The translations under genes were made by a program, and so were the position numbers. This document shows, one piece after another, positions 8,798-20,111 of a stretch of 64,000 nucleotides of DNA; within the stretch, counting starts at the first letter, position 1, and the number at the start of each line of letters is the position of its first letter. Source of the stretch: Ectobius pallidus (lineage: Eukaryota; Arthropoda; Insecta; Blattodea; Ectobiidae); the NCBI GenBank assembly GCA_964059195.1, contig CAXKWD010000006.1:13074530-13138529 (forward strand), written 5' to 3'. The notes under the pieces were generated by a model. It had not been told where the DNA came from, did no database searches, and saw only the letters and a list, made by a program, of their open reading frames with translations.

Positions 8798-11265
8798 GGG
8801 TGGCGTGCACCATCCAGGAGTAAACCAAACTAAAGTAGTAAATTTAAGACGGAGACCTGGAGTATACAAGAACCAGTACATCTGTCTCACTCTTTAAGTC
8901 ATACGAGTAATGTGCTAGAGTGAGACAGACAAACCTGTTTTTGTTGCGTCAGGTTCCCGTCTTAGATTTACTACTTTAGTGCTTCTCTTTTAGTAACTTA
9001 CTCTTTTAGTTGGTGTTGGAGAGCTCAATTGATAGTTACTTCTTTAGTTGTAACTAAAGTAGTAAACGATTTTTACTAAAGAAGTAGTCGAATTCTGCGC
9101 AGAACAGAGCAGAAACGTTAGTGCAGCGCAGCAGAACGCGTGCATTTCAATTGCCAGTATTATTCAAGTGCCAGATAATGAAAAGGAAAGGTTCGCTGAA
9201 ACAATGAATATGAATTTGGGTTGTTCCAAATATTACTAATGACAATCTTCATGTTTTAAAATAGGTGTAATAGTAATGTTTTATTCATTACTAATTTTCA
9301 TTCCTTCAATTGAATATTTTCAGTTTAGTAGCCTACGTTAGGGTACTGTGATTACATTTTTTGTGCAAACTATTTCTGTATTATAATGCAAACAATTGGA
9401 ATTTCCAGTTGATTTTCATAATTGATTCACTGTCAATATTATAATTATTTCTCTCATAATAATAATAAAGTTCTAAAATATATTAAAATATTTATACTTC
9501 CTAAAGTTACATATTCTTCCCCAAAAACGATAAATCAATTATTCTACAGTTGTTTATCATAAATCTCACTATAATGAATTATTAATACTTATTGACTGTT
9601 TAACAATATTAATAAGAAGTATTACACAAAATCATGAAAAAGAGGGGGATAAAAAGGATAACAACACTAATAAGGGGCATTATGTTTCTGTCCTTTTTCA
9701 AATGCACAGAACATTTACTTAAAAAATATTACCTTATAAAAATAATAATATTACAACTGAGAAATGTAATATTTAAACAAAAAATGGCGGTACAATATTT
9801 CGGAAGCTATGAACTCCAATAATAATTATGTAGATGGTTGTGTGTTTAAAAATAATTTCAGTGACTACTTCTCTAGATCCTGTGCAGCTTCAACCTCCAG
9901 TGCCCCTCCTTAAAATTTTCTTTCGGCACTCATGTTGGCATTTTTTTTCTATATAGTTTATAATGCTTCTCACTTTCCTGTCCACAGGGTTAATTAAAAT
10001 AGTTAGCAGCATACTATAGACCTGCAGCATCTGCTATAGTTTATTCCCAAACATGAAAGTCTCGTCTCACTCCACCATTCGAGACTTGGGGAGTCTTTAA
10101 GGAATGGCTAATACCAGAGTCAGTCAAATTTCCTTCCGATGTGGCCTGTTTGGACATTTTTACACCTGGGTCAGAAAAAAGGACATATTATTCATTAACA
10201 CTGCGGGTGCAACTATTGAACGTTTAGCTCTTATAATTATTATTATAATTCTGGCATTCGCAATGTTGTGCTTTAAGTTAAGCTATAGAAGTGTAATGTA
10301 ATAAAATTAATTTACAATAATTACATTAAATCGTTTAACAATGAGAATCACCTATTGATCAGTAATCTCTATGGTTAAGTAGCAGGGGGAAGTGTTTTCT
10401 GGGTAGCTCCAAGAACGGAGGCTTTCATTTATTGGAATATACTATACCTCGCCGATATCTGTATCAATAGGATTAGCTTGAAATACATCGTCGTTTTCTA
10501 ACCCAAAGTTAGGGAGAACTAAAGGCCGATCCAGCTAGGAAGATATTTGAGAGCACATGCGCTCCTTGTACCGTGCAATGCAAACGTCCCTTCCACTCAC
10601 TCTCCCCCTCACCTTTGGTGGACGTCTTCCTAGTTGGATCGCTCTCCGCAATGATATTTCCACATTTGACTGGCTGAAATCACATGGATGTAGTGAGAAT
10701 CTGACATCGTTTCTTCCAAACGCCAAAATTTCATGTAAGGATTTATGAGCTTAATTATTTACGTTATTAAATGACCTACTAGGTGTGGTTCGCTTAATAT
10801 TTATTAAATCACCTGCCACAACTCTCATTTTTGGTATACCACCTTCTTCATCTCAATAACTTATCCTCAGTTTGAACTATGTAATCCATTTAATGTGATA
10901 TGTAACTCATAACTCACGCAAATGCCACAGAACACACTTACTACACAACTTACTCCACCCCCTGAGTAGGAGTAAATATTGGCCTTATTTACTCCACAAC
11001 TTACTACGTTAGTAACGTACTCCGTGTTGGTGCTCTCCACCACTTGTGGAGTAAGTTCATTTACTCTGGGAGTAAATAAAATATTTACTTCTTTAGTACA
11101 TTGCTCTAGGTTGAAGGTCGCCGAGTTTAGTTTACTCCTGGTTGGTGCACGCCGCCCTTACTAAAAGAGTACGGTTACTAAAAGAGTAGCTTACTAAAGT
11201 AGTTAGAACTAAAGAAGTAAGGTTTACTAAAAGAGTAAATGGCATGAGTTTGGTGCACGCCACCC
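8798..11265. mobile_element. Harbinger-like non-autonomous DNA transposon, TAA target duplication
   Basis: Ends are GGGTGGCGTGCACCA and its inverse, flanked by TAA at 8795-8797 and 11266-11268. The paralogous copy at 7480-7910 supplies the uninterrupted target, so boundaries are firm. A 3-bp T-A-rich duplication is typical of PIF/Harbinger. Both subterminal regions are crowded with direct and inverted copies of ACTAAAGTAGTAA and TACTAAAAGAGTAA. A second, inner inverted terminus lies at about 11120-11157 and matches the left end over about 37 bases. A smaller inverted pair (CGATCCAGCTAGGAAGA at about 10526, inverse at about 10628) suggests a nested 120-bp insertion. No transposase frame is visible in 2468 bp. 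Confidence 0.8.
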
Positions 11266-11390
11266 TAAGTCTATTAATCTATTTAGACAGCTACAATAGG
11301 ATCCATTGAATTATACAATAATAAAATAGGCTTATACGACTTACCAAAAATATATATTTTTTATTTTTATTTCTTAACTATATCAGGTAT
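11266..11390. repeat. Segmental repeat, copy 2, 3' half
   Basis: Continues the repeat cut at 8797 and matches about 7785-7905 (GACAGCTACAATAG, ATTGAATTATA-like and CCAAAAATATAT blocks). Confidence 0.7.
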
Positions 11391-11649
11391 AATTTTTTAT
11401 TATTTGATATAATAATTTTATTATTATAAGATTAAGATTACCGGTATTTGAAATAATTTTTAATATGTAGGCTATACTGGTATCAGAACAGCTACAGTAG
11501 TATTAAGCTTTGCAAACTTTCTCTCTGTGTTTTAAAAAGCTGACATTGAGTTCTCAGTAAACATTGAGCTAAGGGCATTGGGCTTTTTTTCGTGGGGGTT
11601 GGGAATATCCTTTGTTGCTAATGGACTCCCCTGCATATATTGAGTAAGG

Positions 11650-12310
11650 GATATCACCCAAGACGGAATGGTAGCTATATACACAGACAGCCAGGTTACA
11701 TTAGCCACAGTTAAAAACAGTTCTGTACACACTATGTGAACTAACACAAGCAAAGCTATGAGAATAAATGCTGAATGGCTGGACTATTCACTTTGGATGA
11801 GTGAAAGTACACATTGGTATAGAAGGCAACGAGATGACAAACTGGCAAAAGAGGCTGCTGCAGATGAACAACTGGAAATAATCTACAAAACAAAACCCAT
11901 TACCACAGCTACCTCAGAGGAAAGGAAGAACTGTATCAGGGAATATCAATTACAATGGGAGAAAACACAGAATGGAGCACTTTGCAGATCATTCTTTCCA
12001 ACAGCAGGGGGAAGATTAAAGCTGAAAATTCCTTAGAACATTAAAATTTATAGCACTTACAACTGGACATGAGCTTACAAAATCTTACTTGCACAGGATT
12101 AAAATAATTGAGAATGCAATGTGAAAGATAACAAACATCTGAACATCTACTCTTTAATTGCAAAATATTGGAAAGGCAAAGAAGAACATTGAAACACAAA
12201 ATAATGGCAAAAGAAAGCACATGGATAATCGAAAACTGCAAACTCGTGGACAGATATGCCCAAGAATTCTATAAATTCCATCATTTCAATCGACTTAAAT
12301 AAATCAATAA
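11650..12310 (+). pseudogene. LINE 3' end with RNase H remnant
   Basis: Plus-strand frames encode VAIYTDSQVTLATVKNS, the RNase H core of R1/I/Jockey-type LINEs, then HIGIEGNEM (the conserved H-x-G-x-x-GNE step), a C-terminal region with a HLLFNC-like zinc-knuckle trace, and an end at FYKFHHFNRLK. Several stops and frameshifts. An AATAAATCAATAAATGAATAAAT-like tail closes it at about 12310. The 5' limit is uncertain. Confidence 0.65.
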
Positions 12311-12701
12311 ATGAATAAATCTTTGTTAGCTGTCAGGATACAATGTCCATAGCTTCCTCAGTCATCCGAATTCTATAGGATGATTTTGGTACACATAACA
12401 CACATTAATGTTAAATATAAATGACTGTTCCAAACAGCGTCATACCCACTAGCGAGTCGGTTCCAAAACCCGCATTGTTAATGTTGTTTTCATTAACCAC
12501 CTCATCCTCATGCAAACATATTGGATTTACAAGAAGGTGATTCCATAATGCTCCTTATCCATCAGCATCTCGTTTCTAATAGATTATGAGTGACATTTGA
12601 AAGTTCGTCCAAAGGAATGCTTTCAACTTTTTTCAAATGAAGGCACTGTCACAATGTTAGGAAGTGATGCATGTAAAGTAAGAGAATGGAAAAGGATAAC
12701 G
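12311..12701. other. Intergenic DNA, nothing recognised
   Basis: No coding signature or repeat recognised between the LINE tail and the BEL target duplication. Confidence 0.4.
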
Positions 12702-12706
12702 AATGC

Positions 12707-13381
12707 TGTAGGGATCCGGTTCGAGAGGAACAAAAGGTAGGGAACTCAGTAGGATTAAAGTATAATATAGGTGTTTTCGGAGGACCAGGCATATGCCAAT
12801 TAAATAATAATCGAAGGGAGACAATGGACTGTAGGTTGCTGGGACAGAGATTTTAACCTGGGTAATTTGCAATGGTATATATTCAAGAAGCCTGAATTCT
12901 GAACTAATGGATACAGCACTTATACACAATAATAATAAAAGAATGAATACAGTTAATGTTCTTGTAGAAAACTATTCTCCCGCCCCTTGGCGAAGGTAAC
13001 GCTAGACACAGCCTGTACACAGCACGAGGCTTCTAGGTTAGACCAATGTAAATTCTTGTAACTAACATTAAAATACAAGATTATTTCCTGGATTTCACAC
13101 GTAAAGCTGCCTACACTCTAGGAGCCTGATATACGCGGAGTTACAGATGAGGAATTGATATATATATAGCGAAAAGGTCCGCACAATTAGGAACGCTTGT
13201 GACGCGTGTCTATATACCGTGACGACTCGATCCGAACTAACTTGCACTGCAACTGGCGTGGTAACGCTAACAAGCTCCCACCTGCAGGAAGTGATTAAAT
13301 ACGCGGCAATTAATGGCGGAGGCGCCAAATAACACAGAGGTTAATTTAAAACACTAAAAACTATAGACTCTTGATCTAACA
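12707..13381 (-). repeat. BEL 3' LTR
   Basis: 675-bp LTR, nearly identical to 17472-18144, bounded by TG...CA on the plus strand. Confidence 0.92.
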
Positions 13382-13456
13382 TAACTCCCGCCTAAAATCG
13401 ACAGATTTTACATAACACTTTGCGGATAGATCAAGATAACACTAATAGATTTACAC

Positions 13457-16400
13457 TTATTGAATAGGCAAGGGACACACTTTTACAATTGGTCGCTTGT
13501 ATTCACCATTAGACGTACGCACTGTCACAACACGCACTAAACCGTCGTCACCAGGATGCACTGATGAGATGATTCCCAGCTTCCACTGGAGCGGTGGAGA
13601 GTTATCTTCTTTCAGGAGCACAAGAGTACCAATCTGAATGTTTTCGCTGGACGCAGACCACTTCTGTCTCTGCTGCAGTGAATGTAGGTAGTCAGCTGAC
13701 CAACGTTGCCATATGTGATGTATGTAGGTTTGTAGCTGATGCCATTTAGCAACATGAGAGACATTCTCTGCCATAGGAGGAGAAGGTAGGGCTGTGAGTT
13801 TTTCTCCAATGAGAAAGTGTCCAGGAGATAGATAGGATGAGTCACTAGGATCATCACTTAGGCGTAGGAGAGGTCGAGAATTTAGACAGGCCTCAATCTG
13901 GGTGAGAACTGTAGAAAGCTGCTCATATGTAAACACTTGGCTACCCATCACTCGTCGTAAATGAAATTTCATGGATTTAACAGCAGCCTCGTGGAGTCCT
14001 CCAAAATGTGGGGAGGAAGCAGGGATAAAATGCCATGTGAATTCATTAGAGGAGGCGTAGTCTTGGAGAATTTGTTGATGGGTGCTGGACTGAAGCAAGA
14101 GACGCAGCTCGCGAAGCTTGTTGTTAGCACCAACAAAGTTCGTCCCATTATCACTAAATATTTCCTTGCAAAGTCCTCTACGAGATGTGAATCTGCGCAG
14201 GGCGGCGATGAAGGCATCAGAAGTAAGGTCGGAAACCAGCTCGATGTGAACTGCTTTCGTACCCAAGCATACGAAGATAGCAATGTATGCTTTGACCTGA
14301 GTTTTGCTGCGGGGGGAACCGTATCTTATGAAGAATGGTCCAGCGTAGTCAACCGCAGAACGTAGAAATGCTCTAGCAGGGGTCACCCTGTAGCTAGGTA
14401 GGCTGCCCATCAGCTGGTGAGCACCTTTGGCTTTCAATTTGAAACAAGTTAAACATCTGTGTAGCGTAGACTTCACAATTCTGCGTACACTTGGAATCCA
14501 ATATCGTTCTCGCAGAGAAGATATGAGCAGTTGATGTGATGCATGAAGCAGTCGCAGATGCTCGGATTCAATTATCAATCTAGTGAGGTGGTGACCTGGA
14601 GGGAGGATAAGCTGATGTCGTGCATCATGTGGTAACTCAGCTTTCTCCAGACGTCCACCCACTCGGAGCAGGCCATCCTTGTCCACAAAAGGCACCAAGG
14701 AGAGGAGCGAACTCTTGTTATTCACTTGCATCTTACTCTGAAGATCGGACAGTTCATGTGAATAGGCTGCTTGCTGAGCTATTCTTATACAAAGCAACAA
14801 AGCTTGTTGTAACTCTTCAACTGTGAGAGGGCCGTGACGTTTAACTTGGCTTCTACAGTTGTTTATAAAGCGTAGCATATATGAAGTAACTCTTTGTAAA
14901 CGCGCTAGCTTGGAAAAGCGTAGCATAAAATCTTCTTCAGCATGTGTGACTAGGCAAACTGTGTCACGCTGCTCACCCATGTCCTGCAGCTCAAGTTGCT
15001 GAGGTTGTTTGGGCCATGATTCAATAGGCTGTGAAATTGATTGTTGTCTGGACTCACCCAATGAAGTTTTATGCTGTTTCATTGGCAGACGTACTGTAGA
15101 ACTACCATCGTCATTGCGAGTGGTATTCTCTGCATAGTGCTGTTTGCACCGTTTCTCTTCTTCTATTAACATCTGTTGTGGAAAGTCTTCGAGGTCCCAA
15201 AACCGTCGCAGCTGCTTGTCCACATTATCCGTAGAGATGAAGAAGTTGTGCTGGGGACCAGTATCTAGATTGCCTTTCACAGAGGACTTAGGAATGGTTC
15301 CCGACAATATCCAACCTAGTTCCGTACTAATCAATGCAGGAAAACCAGGATTGGTCAGGATCTTACCATGGAAAAGCTCGAAGAATAGTGCTCCTCCAAT
15401 CAGCAAATCAATTTCAGAAGGAATATTAAATTTAGGATCGGCTAATGGAATTTCAGAGGGTATGTTCCATGAGGATGGATCAATTCGGACAGCGGGTAGC
15501 TTCCCTGTTATGCGAGGAAGGATTAGGCAATCTAGATTCCTTCGATAGTTGTAAACCATAGATCTCACATTTATGTTTACACTATGACTAGCATTCGATG
15601 AAGTACCATTTATACCCTTGACAGGCGTATCAGCTGTCCTTGTAGGAAGTTGCAGACGCCTCGCTAGATCTGCAGACACGAAACTGGCCTGGCTAGCAGA
15701 GTCTAGAAGGGCCTTACACTGTATGTAGTTACCATGCTTGTCTTGCACTTCGACTCTTGCAGTCGCAAGTAAGACGTGAAGCACTGGCTTTATTTTCACT
15801 GAACAATAACTTGCAGGAGCCTCAGTCCTGTTGTTATTCACTGTCTCACTGCTTTCACTCGAGTGCGAAACCGTTCTCCTGTGATCACTGTTGTGTAACA
15901 TCTTGCTATGAAGTTTACCACAGTTACAGAAGGAAGATGCGTTGCACTGATTTACTCGATGAGTATTAGCAAAACAGTTGAAACACAGATTTTTACTCTT
16001 CACAACTTTCCATCGCTGTTCAACACTCAGCTGACGGAATTGTTTACATTTAAACAGGTTATGGCCGCCTTGACACTGAGGGCATAACTGTTCAGTTGTC
16101 GACACATATGACTGACGACTATTATTATGTTGATTTCTAGACTCACGACGTTCACTTCTAGGTTTTGATGGGCTGGCCCTGTTGCAGGAATTATTCGACT
16201 GCACCTCTAGAGAATGAGACTTAGCTTCTAGAAATAACACAAGTTCACCTAATGGAGTAAATGTTTGAGAATCGATTCTAGATTCCCATTCACGCTGCAC
16301 GCTTTCAGGAAGGTGCTCCAACAACAATTGCATTAGAATGACTTCATGAAGTGGCACTTCTAATTCTAAAGCTTCAAGGGCATGCAAGTTGTTTTGGAAT

Positions 16401-17128
16401 TGATTCAACAAAGTTCTCAAATCTGCAACTGTCTCTTGTCGTGCTACAGGTAAGGATAACAGATGCTTAATGTGGGATATGGCAATTAAACGCTTATTGT
16501 TATATCTTGCACACAATAGGTCCCAGGCCACTTGGAAGTTCTCACTCGTGACTGGCAAACTTTGCAATAATGTTTTAGCTTCGCCCTTTAGCGAACCAAT
16601 GAGATAGTGGAATTTTTGAATAGGTGACAAACTGCTATTATTCACAATCAAACTCGAAAAAGTGTCAAAATAATGTTTGAATTTAGTTACATCACTGTCA
16701 AACACTGGAATTTGAATAGTAGGTAGTTTTATCCCATTACTTGCCTGCGATGCACTGGAGTTCACTGATTGTCGTGTGCCACTGTTATTTGAATTGACAC
16801 TGACTGACGTAGGCTCACGAGCATGCATCAACTCACTTAACCTAGCTTTTAGAATTATGTACACTGTTGATACTTCGTCTGCATACTGTATGTGACTATC
16901 AAGTTCTGTATCAACTTCTACCATGGATTCAATCTGCGTTTGCACTGCCTCAAACTTTTCAATTTCATTTAACAGTTTCTCATAATGCGCTTTAATCACA
17001 AATATACTAGCATCTTCAGGCACGTCGTTGAGAAAGTTCTGTGTCAATGTAAACTTTCTTTTACATATACCTCGACGTCGGATTAAAGCCTTAATTTCTG
17101 CTTCCATGTTGAACAATTCACTTTGCAA
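13457..17128 (-). CDS. BEL Gag-protease-integrase polyprotein lacking reverse transcriptase
   Basis: Uninterrupted 1223-codon frame. Order: Gag-like helical region (about 1-330), zinc knuckle C382-x2-C385-x4-H390-x4-C395 with a second Cys/His cluster before H416, aspartic protease at ALLDSASQASF (about 473-483; DSA where most relatives have DSG/DSS), the BEL-specific linker with FWDLEDFP (about 643-650) and LGESRQQ, then directly the pre-integrase region and integrase with CLTC zinc pair (about 892-895) and catalytic D927, D993 (SDNGTNF) and E1047 (GLHEAAV). In complete BEL elements several hundred residues of RT and RNase H sit after LGESRQQ. Here they are gone and the junction at about residue 700 (about nt 15030) is in frame. 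The start is the first ATG; M8 is an alternative. It would need RT supplied by another element. Confidence 0.9.
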   Translation of the reverse strand: MQSELFNMEAEIKALIRRRGICKRKFTLTQNFLNDVPEDASIFVIKAHYEKLLNEIEKFEAVQTQIESMVEVDTELDSHIQYADEVSTVYIILKARLSELMHAREPTSVSVNSNNSGTRQSVNSSASQASNGIKLPTIQIPVFDSDVTKFKHYFDTFSSLIVNNSSLSPIQKFHYLIGSLKGEAKTLLQSLPVTSENFQVAWDLLCARYNNKRLIAISHIKHLLSLPVARQETVADLRTLLNQFQNNLHALEALELEVPLHEVILMQLLLEHLPESVQREWESRIDSQTFTPLGELVLFLEAKSHSLEVQSNNSCNRASPSKPRSERRESRNQHNNSRQSYVSTTEQLCPQCQGGHNLFKCKQFRQLSVEQRWKVVKSKNLCFNCFANTHRVNQCNASSFCNCGKLHSKMLHNSDHRRTVSHSSESSETVNNNRTEAPASYCSVKIKPVLHVLLATARVEVQDKHGNYIQCKALLDSASQASFVSADLARRLQLPTRTADTPVKGINGTSSNASHSVNINVRSMVYNYRRNLDCLILPRITGKLPAVRIDPSSWNIPSEIPLADPKFNIPSEIDLLIGGALFFELFHGKILTNPGFPALISTELGWILSGTIPKSSVKGNLDTGPQHNFFISTDNVDKQLRRFWDLEDFPQQMLIEEEKRCKQHYAENTTRNDDGSSTVRLPMKQHKTSLGESRQQSISQPIESWPKQPQQLELQDMGEQRDTVCLVTHAEEDFMLRFSKLARLQRVTSYMLRFINNCRSQVKRHGPLTVEELQQALLLCIRIAQQAAYSHELSDLQSKMQVNNKSSLLSLVPFVDKDGLLRVGGRLEKAELPHDARHQLILPPGHHLTRLIIESEHLRLLHASHQLLISSLRERYWIPSVRRIVKSTLHRCLTCFKLKAKGAHQLMGSLPSYRVTPARAFLRSAVDYAGPFFIRYGSPRSKTQVKAYIAIFVCLGTKAVHIELVSDLTSDAFIAALRRFTSRRGLCKEIFSDNGTNFVGANNKLRELRLLLQSSTHQQILQDYASSNEFTWHFIPASSPHFGGLHEAAVKSMKFHLRRVMGSQVFTYEQLSTVLTQIEACLNSRPLLRLSDDPSDSSYLSPGHFLIGEKLTALPSPPMAENVSHVAKWHQLQTYIHHIWQRWSADYLHSLQQRQKWSASSENIQIGTLVLLKEDNSPPLQWKLGIISSVHPGDDGLVRVVTVRTSNGEYKRPIVKVCPLPIQ

Positions 17129-17471
17129 TGGAAGAGATTAGACAGTCAGCTGCACTGGGGGTGGTCGGAGAGGCGGTAGTCTTCCTCTCGCGTGTGATTG
17201 AAGGCGGGTACCATTTAACACGTGGAGCGGCAGCCAGCTGGTGCGCGCGAAGATAAGCAGTTCAGGAAAATCACTAGAGCCGAGCGAAGCCCGAAGCTGA
17301 CACGAACTCCACACGAACGGCACCTTCGGGTGGTCGCGCGAAACTGGACCTTATTAACAAGCGGACTCCTTGTAATTTCGTCATACACGAAAATCAGCTA
17401 CAAGTCGCACTCTTCTTCCTTAATTCAGAAATCATTGCAAATATTCTCAGATCCGCCCGTGAGGAACCAAA

Positions 17472-18144
17472 TGTAGGGATCCGGTTCGAGAGGAACAAAA
17501 GGTAGGGAACTCAGTAGGATTAAAGTATAATATAGGTGTTTTCGGAGGACCAGGCATATGCCAATTAAATAATAATCGAAGGGAGACAATGGACTGTAGG
17601 TTGCTGGGACAGAGATTTTAACCTGGGTAATTTGCAATGGTATATATTCAAGAAGCCTGAATTCTGAACTAATGGATACAGCACTTATACACAATAATAA
17701 TAAAAGAATGAATACAGTTAATGTTCTTGTAGAAAACTATTCTCCCGCCCCTTGGCGAAGGTAACGCTAGACACAGCCTGTACACAGCACGAGGCTTCTA
17801 GGTTAGACCAATGTAAATTCTTGTAACTAACATTAAAATACAAGATTATTTCCTGGATTTCACACGTAAAGCTGCCTACACTCTAGGAGCCTGATATACG
17901 CGGAGTTACAGATGAGGAATTGATATATATAGCGAAAAGGTCCACACAATTAGGAACGCTTGTGACGCGTGTCTATATACCGTGACGACTCGATCCGAAC
18001 TAACTTGCACTGCAACTGGCGTGGTAACGCTAACAAGCTCCCACCTGCAGGAAGTGATTAAATACGCGGCAATTAATGGCGGAGGCGCCAAATAACACAG
18101 AGGTTAATTTAAAACACTAAAAACTATAGACTCTTGATCTAACA
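17472..18144 (-). repeat. BEL 5' LTR
   Basis: 673-bp LTR upstream of the coding frame in the minus-strand sense; would hold promoter and R region. Flanked by AATGC at 18145-18149. Confidence 0.92.
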
Positions 18145-18236
18145 AATGCTACACTGTAACCTCCATCTCTTTGGCACTTTAAACTCTGTCAGTGCAAACA
18201 TATCTGCATCAAAAAAGTAGTAGTAGTAGTAGTAGT

Positions 18237-18407
18237 CAGTGGCGGATGCAGAATTTTTTTTCAGGGGGTTTTGAATAGGTAGGAAGAATATAACAAAATA
18301 ATTAACTTACATATATAATTAGTTTATAAAACTGTTCATTTATAGCCTTTTTTTGAAATTTCGGGGGGGATATATCCCACCTATCCCCTCTCCTGCGTCC
18401 GCCACTC
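18237..18407. mobile_element. hAT-like MITE inside a TAG/TAC microsatellite
   Basis: Ends CAGTGGCGGATGCAG and, inverted, AGTGGCGGACGCAG. It is flanked by TAG repeats on both sides, so an 8-bp duplication GTAGTAGT is plausible but cannot be proved within a microsatellite. It sits in the 3' tail of the 18.2-26.4 kb LINE. Confidence 0.6.
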
Positions 18408-18826
18408 GTAGTAGTAGTTTTATTCATCCTTATGATCATATACATGTGTAGAACACAAATAGGATACGTCAACTCTTAGATATTAAGTATCATTCATACA
18501 CTCGGAGTACCTATACGGTTCCTCGTATACACTCACACACACCCATACATGCACATTCATATAACAGTAATATTTACAAGTTACTTCAAGTCAATTAATC
18601 AGCATTACTTACACATAGCATTATACTATGAGTCTGAAGACTATAGATATGGATGGGATGGTGCGGGATGAATGTAATTTCTATTCTAATAGGATATGAA
18701 TTCATCTAGTGTATAGAAGGCATGTAGTAGTAGAAAGGATTTTACCTCTTTTTAAAATTTAGTTGGATTTTCTTGTTTTTTAATTGCATTTGGTAATTCA
18801 TTATAAATTTATGATCCCAATTAAGA
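18408..18826 (-). pseudogene. 3' end of the split LINE
   Basis: The minus strand encodes IYNELPNAIKKQENPTKFKK, the usual C-terminal block of CR1/Jockey RTs, then non-coding DNA ending in GGATGAATAAAACTACTAC. It is separated from its RT domain by the 4.9-kb element at 18829-23757. Confidence 0.7.
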
Positions 18827-19070
18827 TACCCTAGTAGCACAGATCGTTGGGCCAATGTTGGGAAATGATCGCCATGTTTCGTTGGCTAACGGTAAGGAAT
18901 GTCCGTCGGGGTTCCGTTGGCAAAGTGCATTTTACCCAACCAATTGCCAACTGTAGCCAACCAATATCCAACAAAATCCCAACAGTTGGGAATGTTCGTT
19001 GGCGATCTGTTGGGCCATCATTGTAATGCCAACAGAATGCCAACTATTGCCATCCGAATTCCAACATAAT

Positions 19071-19609
19071 TCCATCCATAAGCCAACCAAAATCCAACGA
19101 TTTCCCTACATTCCTCCATTGGGTTCTGCTTTTTGCCTTGGTTTCATGTTTATTTTGTCAAAATTAGGTAGTTGATAAAATATTTACCCCAGCAACTGCA
19201 ATTTATGAATGACTTATAAATCCATGCAAATCTTTCGCACTTCACCCCTTTTGATAATAGTCCAAGAAAACCAAGTATTTAGCTAACTAATAAATTCACT
19301 CATACAGATTCACAAAACACAGTATACAGTTCATATGTTGCTCTTAATTCAACCGTATACTGTATTTTGTGAATGTATAAGAATGAATTTATTAGTTAGC
19401 TAAATGCCTAGTTTTCCTGGGCACCTATCAAAAGGGGCGAAGTGCGAAAGATTTGCATGGACTTGCTAATCATTCTTAAATTGCAGTTGCTGAGGAAAAT
19501 ATTTTATCAACTGCCTAATTATGATAAAATAAACATGAAACCAAGACAAAAAGCAGAACCTAATGGAGGAATATAGGGAAATCATTGGATTTGGATGGCT
19601 TATTGATGG
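19071..19609. repeat. Long hairpin of about 540 bp
   Basis: 19071-19345 and the reverse complement of 19355-19609 are about 85 percent identical by eye. Examples are GCAACTGCAATTTA, TGCAAATCTTTCGCACTTC and TTAGCTAACTAATAAATTCA in both arms. The loop is near 19346-19354. A transcript through it would fold into long double-stranded RNA. Confidence 0.8.
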
Positions 19610-19614
19610 TTATA

Positions 19615-20111
19615 CAGTGCTTTCACTGTACGACTTGGTCGGCAATCGCAAGGGCCGCTCCACCGTCACAGATAAACCGCATGCGGGGCCAGGCGCATGA
19701 CATATCACGGTACTCCCGGCGAATCGTATATATTTCCGTAATTGTAATCACAATAAAATATGAAAATATAAAATAAAAATACAAACTTACCTTATCACAG
19801 GACATGTCGGAAATGCCGTCCTTCTGCATCATTACATCTACGGCACCTTTTGAGGAAATTGCTATTCACACGCAGTAGTTCTAATGTATAATTATGTCGT
19901 GGCATTTTTAAAACACTTCAAGCAAAACTAAAAACTACTTTAACCATAAAAAAAACACAAACACTGCTGTAATAATTATTCACGTGTGAACGCAATCAGA
20001 TCACATGCTAGACTTCAGCGGTGAGACGAGGCATCACTTGGGCGCTTGATGCATGAGTCACGGATAGTCGGCCCGTGCGATTGCCGGCCAAGTCGTACAG
20101 TGAAAGCACTG
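19615..20111. mobile_element. Tc1/mariner-type MITE with transposase 3' tail
   Basis: Terminal inverted repeats of about 35 bp start CAGTGCTTTCACTGTACGAC and are flanked by TA (19613-19614 and 20112-20113). On the minus strand an ATG-started stretch encodes LLRVNSNFLKRCRRCNDAEG and then RHFRHVL-stop, the C-terminus of a DD-type transposase (K-RC--C---GRHF-H-L). The 3' end of an autonomous element was therefore kept. Confidence 0.7.

Larger units (their letters stand above)
12707..18144 (-). mobile_element. BEL/Pao LTR retrotransposon, RT-deleted, recent
   Basis: Two LTRs of 675 and 673 bp in direct orientation begin TGTAGGGATCC and end TGATCTAACA, with target duplication AATGC at 12702-12706 and 18145-18149. 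By eye the LTRs differ by one 2-bp repeat slip (an extra AT near 13160) and one substitution, so insertion is recent. The coding strand is minus, so the right LTR is the 5' LTR. Next to it, minus-strand TTTGGTTCCTCACGGGCGG could be the primer-binding site, and GGCGGGAG before the 3' LTR a short polypurine tract. The single frame lacks the RT and RNase H domains. Confidence 0.92.
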
